A stretch of DNA of 64,000 nucleotides from contig JAGBAA010000036.1 of the NCBI GenBank assembly GCA_017939795.1, forward strand, positions 1 through 64,000, given 5' to 3'. This DNA comes from Thermoguttaceae bacterium. GTDB lineage: Bacteria; Planctomycetota; Planctomycetia; Pirellulales; Thermoguttaceae. Positions 1-6,662 of this stretch are shown here, piece after piece. The notes below the pieces were generated by a model. It worked only from the letters and a program-made list of their open reading frames with translations. It had not been told where the DNA came from and did not search any database. The position numbers were made by a program, and so were the translations under genes. Each line of letters begins with the position of its first letter. Position 1 is the first letter of the stretch.

Positions 1-1
1 A

Positions 2-1111
2 ACTGTCGACACAAATGGCGATGGAACCGCAGATTCCAAATCAATATTCATCCCCGAAGCCTATCAAACTGCCGTTCAACTTGACGACACCGACTTGACG
101 GACTCCGCCGGTCCAACCGTCACGCACCATTACCTCTGGACACCCAACGCCCAAGATAAACTCCTCGCCGACACGACGGCCGACGGTATTTTGTGGTCCC
201 TCACCGACCATCTTGGCACGATCCGCGACATCCTTGGCGACACATCCACTCACCTGACTTATGACGCCTTCGGAAACCTCACCTCCGGCACGAATCCACT
301 CCTTTTCGGTTACACCGGCAAGGCGTTCGATACCGACACCAATCTCCAAAACAACATCAACCGATGGTACGACGCTGCCGTTGGTTGTTGGTTGAGTACC
401 GATCTAATTGGATTCTTTGGGAATGATACAAATTTGTATCGTTATGTTGGAAATAACCCAAACGATATTGATACTTGGGGATTGATGGAAGATGGATCCA
501 GGGCAGATCTGCTTTTTATTAGAACAGAGGATGACGACGTAAGAGAACTGATAAGAGAACGATACCGGAAAGCGTACCGGTTATTAAAAGAACTCGCAGA
601 AAAATTGAGAAATGGTGATGCGTGGGTATTGAAGTGTTTTAAAACCTGGTACCCAAAATCTATGATTCGTGATTTTTGTCCAAAGGTTGACAAACTGATA
701 GAGGGACTTGAGGAAGGGCCATTATACCCAATCAGAGATACTCAAACTGACAAGAAGTGGTATGTAAGAAAAGTGGAGCGCGGCGAAAGGTTTTTACCTG
801 ATTATATTGGCTATGGCAAAGGTGCGTTGACAAAGGATGGAAAGAAGGATATTGAATATTCCTTAATTCATGAATTCACTCACTTATATCTGTTTTTTAA
901 AGATTATATGTACTATGACTCCGAAAAAAATCGGTATTATACAAGGAAGTCCATCACAGGCAGTACGCAAAACGAGGAAACCTATTGGGTCAATTCCATA
1001 ACAACAGAGCTTTTGGAGAAAAACGCAGATACATTTGAGCGTTTCGTAAAATGTGTTTTTGGTTTTGATAAGGAATTTGAAGTTCCTAAGATAAAAGTTA
1101 AATGGTGGTGA
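2..1111 (+). CDS. RHS-family polymorphic toxin, C-terminal part, with HExxH metallopeptidase-like tip (5' end outside window)
   Basis: The frame is open from base 2 with no stop, so the gene begins left of the window; 369 residues are visible. Residues about 1-155 are RHS repeat-associated core: WTPNAQDKLL, TDHLGTIRDILG, YDAFGNL, LLFGYTGKAFDT, NRWYDA, NLYRYVGNNP. After the core (from about base 484) the sequence becomes A+T-rich and unrelated to the other tips. The tip carries HEFTH (bases 869-883, residues 290-294), the zincin HExxH motif, followed by a Glu-rich helix that could supply a third zinc ligand. Metallopeptidase tips are known in polymorphic toxins. I infer a protease toxin released from the RHS shell. 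The next gene starts 4 bases on and is the likely immunity partner. The core has drifted slightly (GCWLSTDLIG where other copies read GRWLSTDPIG). Confidence 0.8.
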   Translation, partial: TVDTNGDGTADSKSIFIPEAYQTAVQLDDTDLTDSAGPTVTHHYLWTPNAQDKLLADTTADGILWSLTDHLGTIRDILGDTSTHLTYDAFGNLTSGTNPLLFGYTGKAFDTDTNLQNNINRWYDAAVGCWLSTDLIGFFGNDTNLYRYVGNNPNDIDTWGLMEDGSRADLLFIRTEDDDVRELIRERYRKAYRLLKELAEKLRNGDAWVLKCFKTWYPKSMIRDFCPKVDKLIEGLEEGPLYPIRDTQTDKKWYVRKVERGERFLPDYIGYGKGALTKDGKKDIEYSLIHEFTHLYLFFKDYMYYDSEKNRYYTRKSITGSTQNEETYWVNSITTELLEKNADTFERFVKCVFGFDKEFEVPKIKVKWW

Positions 1112-1115
1112 GATC

Positions 1116-1970
1116 ATGAAACATAAACAGAGTTCATTTCGACGGATATTTGTTTTCCTTGCCTGCATCCTCTGTTTGAAGGTCGGATGCTGCGAGAGTT
1201 GGGTATGTGCTCAAAGAAAAATTGACTGGGAATGGGTCTACGCTAATGAAAAAACCGACAAAGATCGTATCGATCTGCTCAATGCGATCCATGCTCGGGA
1301 TCTTGCAAAGATTCGCAAACTTGTAGAATCCGGTGTTTCCGTCACTGCACAGAGGATGGAGGGGCTAACTGTTCCATTATATAACGCGATCGATACGGAT
1401 GATCTCGCAATATTTCTCTATCTTACGGAACACGGAGCGAATCTGTGTCACCCAGACGAATTTTATGGTGATGATGTATATGGGTATTGGCAGCCGACTC
1501 CGCTGGAAGCTGCCGTTGTGGCTGGTGCATTCAATATCGCACGTTATCTGTTCCGCAATTCAGATAAAACAGAAATTGACACATTGCACCTTCTCCAAAG
1601 TGCTATTAATGGAAACAGCTATGAGATCGTTGAATTTATGATAAAAGAGAAGTTTACGAACATAGAAGAATTTAATGAGGCGGTATTGGCCGGTCATCCA
1701 GACCCACATGCTTATGAGAACACTTTACCAGAACATATAAAGACTGGTTTACGACATATGCGTCAACTCGTTCGCAAAGGTCTGGCTGACATCGATGACT
1801 ACGATGATTTAGTGCGGATCCTGGAAGAAGATGTACGCAGTTGGACAAGCAAAGACGATAGAGAAAATTTCATAAGATTTATCCGGCTTGCCGCAGAGTG
1901 GGAAGAGGTTCGGCAAATCACTCCGGAAGAGTTTCGTGAACTTGAGGAGTTCTACCATAAACATAATTGA
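1116..1970 (+). CDS. exported ankyrin-repeat protein, candidate immunity protein for the HExxH tip
   Basis: 284 residues. The N-terminus has a basic start, a hydrophobic stretch (FVFLACILCL) and cysteines (VGCCES), so it is a signal peptide, possibly of a lipoprotein. Residues about 50-190 contain ankyrin-like helical pairs (DLLNAIHARDLAKIRKLVES, PLYNAIDTDDLAIFLYLTEHGAN, PLEAAVVAGAFNIARYLF). The C-terminal third is charged and helical. The ATG is 4 bases after the RHS stop, with a GGTGAG ribosome site overlapping that stop, so the pair is translationally coupled. Position and export point to an immunity role outside the cytoplasm; this is inferred. Ankyrin proteins also occur as general partner-binding proteins. 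Confidence 0.65.
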   Translation: MKHKQSSFRRIFVFLACILCLKVGCCESWVCAQRKIDWEWVYANEKTDKDRIDLLNAIHARDLAKIRKLVESGVSVTAQRMEGLTVPLYNAIDTDDLAIFLYLTEHGANLCHPDEFYGDDVYGYWQPTPLEAAVVAGAFNIARYLFRNSDKTEIDTLHLLQSAINGNSYEIVEFMIKEKFTNIEEFNEAVLAGHPDPHAYENTLPEHIKTGLRHMRQLVRKGLADIDDYDDLVRILEEDVRSWTSKDDRENFIRFIRLAAEWEEVRQITPEEFRELEEFYHKHN

Positions 1971-1989
1971 CGATATTTTCAGTTTTTGC

Positions 1990-2018
1990 TTGACAAATTA
2001 TTCCAGATATATTAAACT
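1990..2018 (+). promoter_or_regulatory. array promoter copy 1 (TTGACA-17-TAAACT)
   Basis: TTGACA at 1990-1995, a 17-base spacer, and TAAACT at 2013-2018, followed by the GAAAACAT block seen after the other array promoters. The RHS leader is missing here; the promoter now lies upstream of the Imm31-like gene at 2164. Bases 2019-2150 hold nothing else recognisable. Confidence 0.7.
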
Positions 2019-2163
2019 GAAAACATTCAAAAACAAAAATGGGTTCATCGGACAAGTGCGTATCAGCTCCTGTAAATCATGAGAAATTTCAGGCAAAAGT
2101 ATTCCGGATCACGAAATTGGATAGTTACATTCCCATTAGTTTATTATTTCATGGAGAAACAAA

Positions 2164-2457
2164 ATGCAAGACGAGGATCCATATGCCAATCAAAAATATT
2201 CATTTTATGAGATCGTGATCATTGATTCAAAAAAAGAACATCTCTCTCAGTATAATGGGAGACGCGGATTTATTGAGGGAAAGTTAGATCCATCTGACTA
2301 TCGTCCCGGCGATGACAAGACAATCAGTTACGGTGTTCGAATTGATGGAGTACGAGAAGGATGGGATATTGATGAGAGGGATCTGAAACCTACTGGTGAG
2401 TTTGTAGATCCGAATAGCCCAGAAATAGAAAAATGGCGGCCATCGGAAACCACTTGA
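2164..2457 (+). CDS. Imm31-like immunity protein (solitary)
   Basis: 97 residues, no signal peptide, so cytoplasmic. The pattern YEIVIIDS...GRRGFIEGKLD...ISYGVRIDG..EGWDIDERDLKPTGE matches what I recall of the Imm31 immunity family of polymorphic toxin systems (small beta-rich proteins ending in a dL..TG motif). GGAG lies 8 bases before the ATG. An array promoter lies about 145 bases upstream and no toxin gene is attached, so it may protect against a toxin that has been lost or is carried by kin. Its stop codon TGA overlaps the -35 box of the next array promoter. Family assignment is from memory of the motif and needs a profile search. Confidence 0.55.
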   Translation: MQDEDPYANQKYSFYEIVIIDSKKEHLSQYNGRRGFIEGKLDPSDYRPGDDKTISYGVRIDGVREGWDIDERDLKPTGEFVDPNSPEIEKWRPSETT

Positions 2458-2482
2458 CAAATGATTTCGGATATGTTAAATT
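2454..2482 (+). promoter_or_regulatory. array promoter copy 2 (TTGACA-17-TAAATT)
   Basis: TTGACA at 2454-2459 overlaps the TGA stop of the upstream immunity-like gene. After 17 bases comes TAAATT (2477-2482), then GAAAACATCC as in the 8.4 kb copy. It drives the truncated leader at 2524 and probably the ankyrin gene at 2722. Confidence 0.75.
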
Positions 2483-2523
2483 GAAAACATCCAGACACCC
2501 TCCCATAAAAGGTCAACATTTCC

Positions 2524-2640
2524 ATGCCGCGTTCCCTAACACACCACCTCAACCATCGCCCGTTATTTTCCCGCTCGTGCCCGCACGAACGAAGGAACAT
2601 GAGGAGCGTTTGGCCTAATTGGGAGGGCGGCGTGTTTTGA
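2524..2640 (+). pseudogene. truncated RHS leader (38 codons), tip deleted
   Basis: The ATG at 2524 aligns with the leader ATGs at 3798, 5409 and 8486, with AAAAGG 11 bases upstream as in two of those copies. It reads MPRSLTHHLNHRPLFSRSC and on to MRSVWPNWEGG, then stops at TGA (2638-2640). The following bases (GCGTGTTTTGAAGAGCGGTA) still match the start of the RHS segment of the 5.5 and 8.6 kb copies, so the core and toxin tip have been deleted. Only the downstream partner gene remains. Confidence 0.6.
2570..2615 (+). repeat. array leader repeat, copy A
   Basis: A 46-base block starting CCCGCTCGTG and ending GTTTGGCC, present in near-identical form at 3844, 5455 and 8532 and in shorter form at 10101 and 11660. 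It encodes SRSCPHERRNMRSVWP in the leader frame. Differences from copies C and D are mainly synonymous in this frame. Confidence 0.85.
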
Positions 2641-2721
2641 AGAGCGGTAACGACACGGTTTCGCACCGCCGCCGCGGGACGCTGACCGCTACTCAGGAGG
2701 GGATTGTAGTAAGGAGTTTGT

Positions 2722-3780
2722 ATGAAATATTTACTTTTCTTTTGTGTTTTTTTGTTTTACAGTTTCAATCTTCATGCGGCGGAGATCGTGACTGCTGACG
2801 ATCTTGGCGTTGGCCGTCTTGGAAGCTGCCGCGGCCATCTGGTACTTTGGTCTAATTTAAAAAGCTGTGATGAATTAATGAAGAAATACCGGCTTCATTC
2901 GCGCCTTCCCATAAATCAGGTGGAGGTGCTGAATATGACGGCTTGGGACACCTACGCGTATCTTTCTATCAAAAAGAAAATGCGTGTTTTTATCGAGTCT
3001 TTTTCTGAGGATGTATTGGTACAGAACTATATCCAGCATCTGTTTTTGGAAAATATCACGGCTCTGGATGAGTTTAAAAAGGCTCATCCGGATTTCAATT
3101 TGAATTGTGAAAAAGGCGTTGCCTGGTATCTGGTCCTGAGGCTGGAACGGTATCTTTCCTATCTTTGGCTTTTGGAAAATGAAGCGGACCCCAATGTAAT
3201 TGTAGACGGACTTATCGTCAACGATCATCATGGAGAGCGAGAGCTTCGAACGCTCGTGATCGAAGATGTGTGCAATAAGGAGGAGTACCTTCTTCCTCTT
3301 TTGCAGCGTCACCCTTATTTGAAAGGCTATGTCAACGACGCGGGAGAGACGCTGTTCCACATGATTCGGAATCAAGCCAGTCATCTTATTCCGACACTGA
3401 CCCTGATGGGCTGCGATAAAGAAATTCTTGAATATAAGGATTGTGACGGTTTGACTCCGCTTGCGTCTGCCGTATACAGAAGACAATATAATGCGGCATT
3501 GCAGTTTCTCTGGATGGGAGCGGACCGAAACTGCCTTTTTGAAAAACATCCGAATGGGGGCTTTCTGGTGGGAGATTTAACGCCAATAGAGCATCTGGAA
3601 AGGGCCTATAAGTTGGACTCGGAATACCTTGCGGCTCCGGATCGTCACTTGGGGCAGTTGGCTCAAGCACAAATGCGGGTCGAACTGGAACAGATGCGGA
3701 ACCTTATTGAGTATATCCGTTTACTTGAAAAACAGGAAAAAACAGGCATTGATTTTAAACCTGCAATTCCCCAAGAGTAA
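2722..3780 (+). CDS. exported ankyrin-like protein, solitary candidate immunity protein
   Basis: 352 residues. A clear signal peptide (MKYLLFFCVFLFYSFNLHAAE) predicts export and cleavage after HAA. AAGGAG lies 5 bases before the ATG. The middle and C-terminal part have ankyrin-like units (YLSYLWLLENEADPN, TLFHMIRNQASHLIPTLTLMG, GLTPLASAVYRRQYNAALQFLWMGADRN), and the C-terminus is a charged helix. It follows the deleted leader at 2524, so its toxin tip is gone. The domain plan is like the product of 1116-1970, but the two sequences are clearly different. The immunity function is inferred from position. Confidence 0.6.
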   Translation: MKYLLFFCVFLFYSFNLHAAEIVTADDLGVGRLGSCRGHLVLWSNLKSCDELMKKYRLHSRLPINQVEVLNMTAWDTYAYLSIKKKMRVFIESFSEDVLVQNYIQHLFLENITALDEFKKAHPDFNLNCEKGVAWYLVLRLERYLSYLWLLENEADPNVIVDGLIVNDHHGERELRTLVIEDVCNKEEYLLPLLQRHPYLKGYVNDAGETLFHMIRNQASHLIPTLTLMGCDKEILEYKDCDGLTPLASAVYRRQYNAALQFLWMGADRNCLFEKHPNGGFLVGDLTPIEHLERAYKLDSEYLAAPDRHLGQLAQAQMRVELEQMRNLIEYIRLLEKQEKTGIDFKPAIPQE

Positions 3781-3797
3781 ACTGAATAATCAGAGCC

Positions 3798-4802
3798 ATG
3801 CCTTTCCACCTCACACACCACCTCAGCCCGCGCCCGTTATATTCCCGCTCGTACCCTCACGAACGCCGGAACATGAGGAGCGTTTGGCCTAATTGGGAAG
3901 GAGGAAACCTGATCCGAACGACGGACGCAGCCGGTGCGCAGACGGTATACACCTACGACACGGAAGGGCAGCTCCTCACGGTCACGGACGCGCTAAACAA
4001 CGTCAAATCCTACACTTACGACGCCTTCGGCAACCTGATTTCCGGTACGAACCCGCTTTTGTTCGGTTTCACTGGCAAAGCATTTGACACCTCTACAAAT
4101 CTCCAGAACAACATCAACCGATGGTATGATGCCACGATTGATCGCTGGTTGAGTGTCGATCCGATCGGGTTTGAGGGGAATGATGCGAATTTGTATCGGT
4201 ATGTTCTAAATAATTCAATAAAATTTATAGACACAATTGGACTTAAGGGAGTTAAGCCAGTAACTATAATTATATGGAATGATACAGATATATATAGAAG
4301 GCCGGATCTGGCTTTTTGTATGTCATTTAAAAATGCAGCCAGTTACTATATGAATTCCCCAATAATTGAAGGTAAAAAAATGCCAATTCCTGCGAGTCAG
4401 GTTAAGGAGCATCTTTGTAATTTGAGTACAGGGCCATATTGTGTAAAGACTGTTATTGTTATTGATCACGGTAATATGGCAGGCTCTCAATTGTTTCAGA
4501 ATCAGCTAATGGAAAAGGCTGATGATTTATTAGAAGCATTAGGAAACGTACTTTGTGAACATACAAGAATAAGATTTTTGCTCTTGGGCTGCGGAGTTGG
4601 AATAAAGAACCATCCTGAGGATATTCCTCCTACAGCTCGAGAACTTATAGATAGATTTTCTCCTCTGCCAAATGGAAAAACACGAAAAGTTATAGTTCAA
4701 GGGTATCCCCGTCGTGTAGACACTTTTATGCCTGGACGTTCAGGCAAAGAAAGCGGTCGGGGAGCTTCAATAAACACATTTCCTAACCCGTATAGTAAAT
4801 AA
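3798..4802 (+). CDS. orphan RHS tip with caspase-like (His/Cys dyad) C-terminal domain
   Basis: 334 residues from the conserved leader ATG (MPFHLTHHLS...MRSVWPNWEGG). The leader joins in frame to one or two YD repeats (NLIRTTDAAGAQTVYTYDTEGQ, TDALNNV), then skips straight to YDAFGNLISGTNPLLFG and the core end (GKAFDTSTNLQNN, RWLSVDPIGFEGNDANLYRY). The unique A+T-rich tip begins at about base 4210. It contains VIVIDHGNMAG (His codon 4467-4469) and, 41 residues later, IRFLLLGCGVG (Cys codon 4590-4592). A strand-HG and a strand-hydrophobic-G-C pair at this spacing resemble clan CD (caspase/DUF4347-like) cysteine peptidases. A peptidase toxin is inferred. An exported partner gene follows 23 bases on. 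Promoter weak: TAAACT at 3778 without a good -35 box. Confidence 0.65.
   Translation: MPFHLTHHLSPRPLYSRSYPHERRNMRSVWPNWEGGNLIRTTDAAGAQTVYTYDTEGQLLTVTDALNNVKSYTYDAFGNLISGTNPLLFGFTGKAFDTSTNLQNNINRWYDATIDRWLSVDPIGFEGNDANLYRYVLNNSIKFIDTIGLKGVKPVTIIIWNDTDIYRRPDLAFCMSFKNAASYYMNSPIIEGKKMPIPASQVKEHLCNLSTGPYCVKTVIVIDHGNMAGSQLFQNQLMEKADDLLEALGNVLCEHTRIRFLLLGCGVGIKNHPEDIPPTARELIDRFSPLPNGKTRKVIVQGYPRRVDTFMPGRSGKESGRGASINTFPNPYSK
3844..3889 (+). repeat. array leader repeat, copy D
   Basis: Same 46-base block with four differences from copy A. In the leader frame three are synonymous (Pro third base, Arg third base, Arg first base) and one changes Cys to Tyr. Confidence 0.85.
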
Positions 4803-4825
4803 TCCGAACCCAAATGGAGAATAAT

Positions 4826-5332
4826 ATGAAAAATACGATTCATGCCTTGATTTTGTTGGCGATGGCCTTTAATCTATTGCCAAGTGATTGTAAAGCAGAG
4901 ACCGACCAAAATGCTCCTGTGGCAGCAGAAGTGGAAGCTGTGATACAACAAGCCTTCTTAGAGAAACCAGTTGAGCTTGTCGTAGTACCGGACCATTCAA
5001 AAAAGCCCTGTTGTTACCCTCTCCCTGGAGAATTGAACAGACAGCTATCGAATTGTTTTTTCATCGAAGATATTGTTTTTATAGAATTTTATCCAGAGAA
5101 TGACGGAAGAATGTGCTATTATGTTCAAACAGAAATATGTATAGACGACGGTAGAATAAATATTTTTCTTGAGCCCTTTGAGAATGAGAACGGTGAATGG
5201 AAACTCGTGCACAACAGGAAAGCTTTCATTCTTTACAAGTGCACGAATGGTGAATATCTTATTCTCGCAAAAGTACCAGACAAATTTGCGCATCTTGTAG
5301 AAAATTTCATCCGCGATAATTTTAACCAATAA
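4826..5332 (+). CDS. exported candidate immunity protein (unrecognised family)
   Basis: 168 residues. The ATG at 4826 is chosen because GGAG ends 6 bases before it and a signal peptide follows (MKNTIHALILLAMAFNLLPS, cleavage near CKAE); the in-frame ATG at 4814 would place the ribosome site inside the gene. The mature part is a single alpha/beta domain with DIVFIEFYPENDGRMCYYVQTEI and NGEYLILAKVPDKF. No family recognised. It lies 23 bases after the caspase-like RHS tip, so it is the probable periplasmic immunity partner. A peptidase inhibitor is one possibility, but nothing in the sequence proves it. Confidence 0.6.
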   Translation: MKNTIHALILLAMAFNLLPSDCKAETDQNAPVAAEVEAVIQQAFLEKPVELVVVPDHSKKPCCYPLPGELNRQLSNCFFIEDIVFIEFYPENDGRMCYYVQTEICIDDGRINIFLEPFENENGEWKLVHNRKAFILYKCTNGEYLILAKVPDKFAHLVENFIRDNFNQ

Positions 5333-5338
5333 GAAAAT

Positions 5339-5367
5339 CCAGTAAGCCGTCCCGGAGACGCTAAACT
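5339..5367 (+). promoter_or_regulatory. array promoter copy 3, -35 box degenerate
   Basis: TAAACT at 5362-5367 with the CCGTCCCGGAGACGC-type spacer of this family. At the -35 position the sequence reads CCAGTA instead of TTGACA, so the promoter is probably weak or dead. The AAAAGG ribosome site and the ATG at 5409 are intact. Confidence 0.5.
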
Positions 5368-5408
5368 GGAAACATCCCGAAACCGTCCCACAAAAGGTTC
5401 CCATCCCC

Positions 5409-6602
5409 ATGTTGCATACCCTCGCACACCACCCCATTCCGCGTCCGTTATTTTCCCGCTCGTGGCCATACGAACGAAGGAACATGAGGAGCGTTTGGCC
5501 GAAGTCGGGGGAACTGCGTGTTTTTAAGAGCGATAACGGCTGCCGCTGGACACCGAACCAGCAGGACAAACTCCTCGCCGACACAACGATCGACGGTGTT
5601 TCATGGTCCCTGACCGACCACCTCGGCACGATCCGCGACGTCCTCGGAACCACCTCCACCCACCTCATCTACGACGCCTTCGGCAACCTCTCCTCCGGCA
5701 CGAATCCGCTTTTGTTCGGCTACACCGGTAAGGCCTTTGACACCGCCACCAACCTTCAAAACAACATCAACCGCTGGTACGACGTGAAAATTGGAAGGTG
5801 GTTAAGTACGGATCCTATTGGTTTTTCTGGTGGATATGACAATCTTTTTAAGTATGTTGCCAATAATCCGGTTTCTGCTACAGATCCTTCCGGATTAGTG
5901 CTTAACTCAATTATAAATTATATTGACACATATTCTCGAGTTACGTCAAAAGTCACAGAAGTTTTTGACAAAATCAAAGGAGCTTTAGGCGGCAAAGAAA
6001 TTCAGGTGTCACCAAACTTCAATATCCAGATTGAATCACGAATGGAAATATGTGAATTAGGTTGTCGGCATGAGATTAAAGAGGTCAGCATTACTGCAAA
6101 CAGTTTAAAAGGGGACATTACAGTAAACCGACATGGGGCGGTTTCTCTTAGTTTTGGCCCAAATTCATTGAAAGTCAACGCGAATGTTTATATCATAGCT
6201 TCCGTTGATTTTAACCTTAAAGCAAAAGCAATTTTTGAGCATAAATGTTTAGGGCATTTCGGTTTGGCTGGAATCTATTTCTATAAAGGTGGGGGAATTG
6301 AATCGCAACGTTTCGATATTGGTATCCAAACGGGGTTTAACCTAAATGGAAATTTAGAAATTAAAGGGGAATCAATAGTAAATGCTAATGCCCAAGCATA
6401 TCTTACTGGAAAAATTGTAGGAAATTTTGAATTCATTCACAAACCGACGATTGCCAATTTCAACCATAGTGGTTTTTTAAGACTTTCAGCACAAGGTGTT
6501 GTTCATGGTGGTGTTACGATAAAAATGAATGGTCAAACATTATATGAGCTGTCTGTAGGAAGTCAAACCCCAGTTTTGGTGTTTGAAACTCAGCTTTTTT
6601 AA
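5409..6602 (+). CDS. orphan RHS tip with unrecognised beta-rich C-terminal domain
   Basis: 397 residues from the conserved leader ATG (AAAAGG 11 bases upstream). The leader (PRPLFSRSWPYERRNMRSVW) joins PKSGELRVFKSDNG and then RHS core (WTPNQQDKLLADTT, SWSLTDHLGTIRDVLG, YDAFGNLSSGTNPLLFGYTG, GRWLSTDPIGFSGGYDN). The unique tip starts at about base 5890 (SGLVLNSI...). It has a short amphipathic helix, then more than 200 residues of alternating hydrophobic/polar strands rich in Gly, Asn and Lys (VNANVYIIASVDFNLKAKA, NGNLEIKGESIVNANAQAYL). This could be a beta-barrel or lectin-like fold. No catalytic motif is visible. Leader and early core are nearly identical to the copy at 8486. The partner gene follows at 6663. 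Confidence 0.65.
   Translation: MLHTLAHHPIPRPLFSRSWPYERRNMRSVWPKSGELRVFKSDNGCRWTPNQQDKLLADTTIDGVSWSLTDHLGTIRDVLGTTSTHLIYDAFGNLSSGTNPLLFGYTGKAFDTATNLQNNINRWYDVKIGRWLSTDPIGFSGGYDNLFKYVANNPVSATDPSGLVLNSIINYIDTYSRVTSKVTEVFDKIKGALGGKEIQVSPNFNIQIESRMEICELGCRHEIKEVSITANSLKGDITVNRHGAVSLSFGPNSLKVNANVYIIASVDFNLKAKAIFEHKCLGHFGLAGIYFYKGGGIESQRFDIGIQTGFNLNGNLEIKGESIVNANAQAYLTGKIVGNFEFIHKPTIANFNHSGFLRLSAQGVVHGGVTIKMNGQTLYELSVGSQTPVLVFETQLF
5455..5500 (+). repeat. array leader repeat, copy B
   Basis: The 46-base leader block with GGCCATAC replacing GCCCGCAC. After it the sequence switches to GAAGTCGGGGGAACTGCG, shared only with copy C, instead of TAATTGGGA of copies A, D and E. There are thus two junction types. 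Confidence 0.85.
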
Positions 6603-6662
6603 GTCGTTTTGTATTGTTTGATGCCATAATTATTGGAATATATGATTTACCAAGGGGGAGAT

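Noticed and set aside
2433-2618. Second frame through the leader repeat (…FPLVPARTKEHEERLA)
   Set aside because: It looks protein-like and is partly shared by copies, but differences between copies are amino-acid changes in this frame (Ala/Ser, Arg/Cys, Lys/Pro) and mostly silent in the RHS frame.
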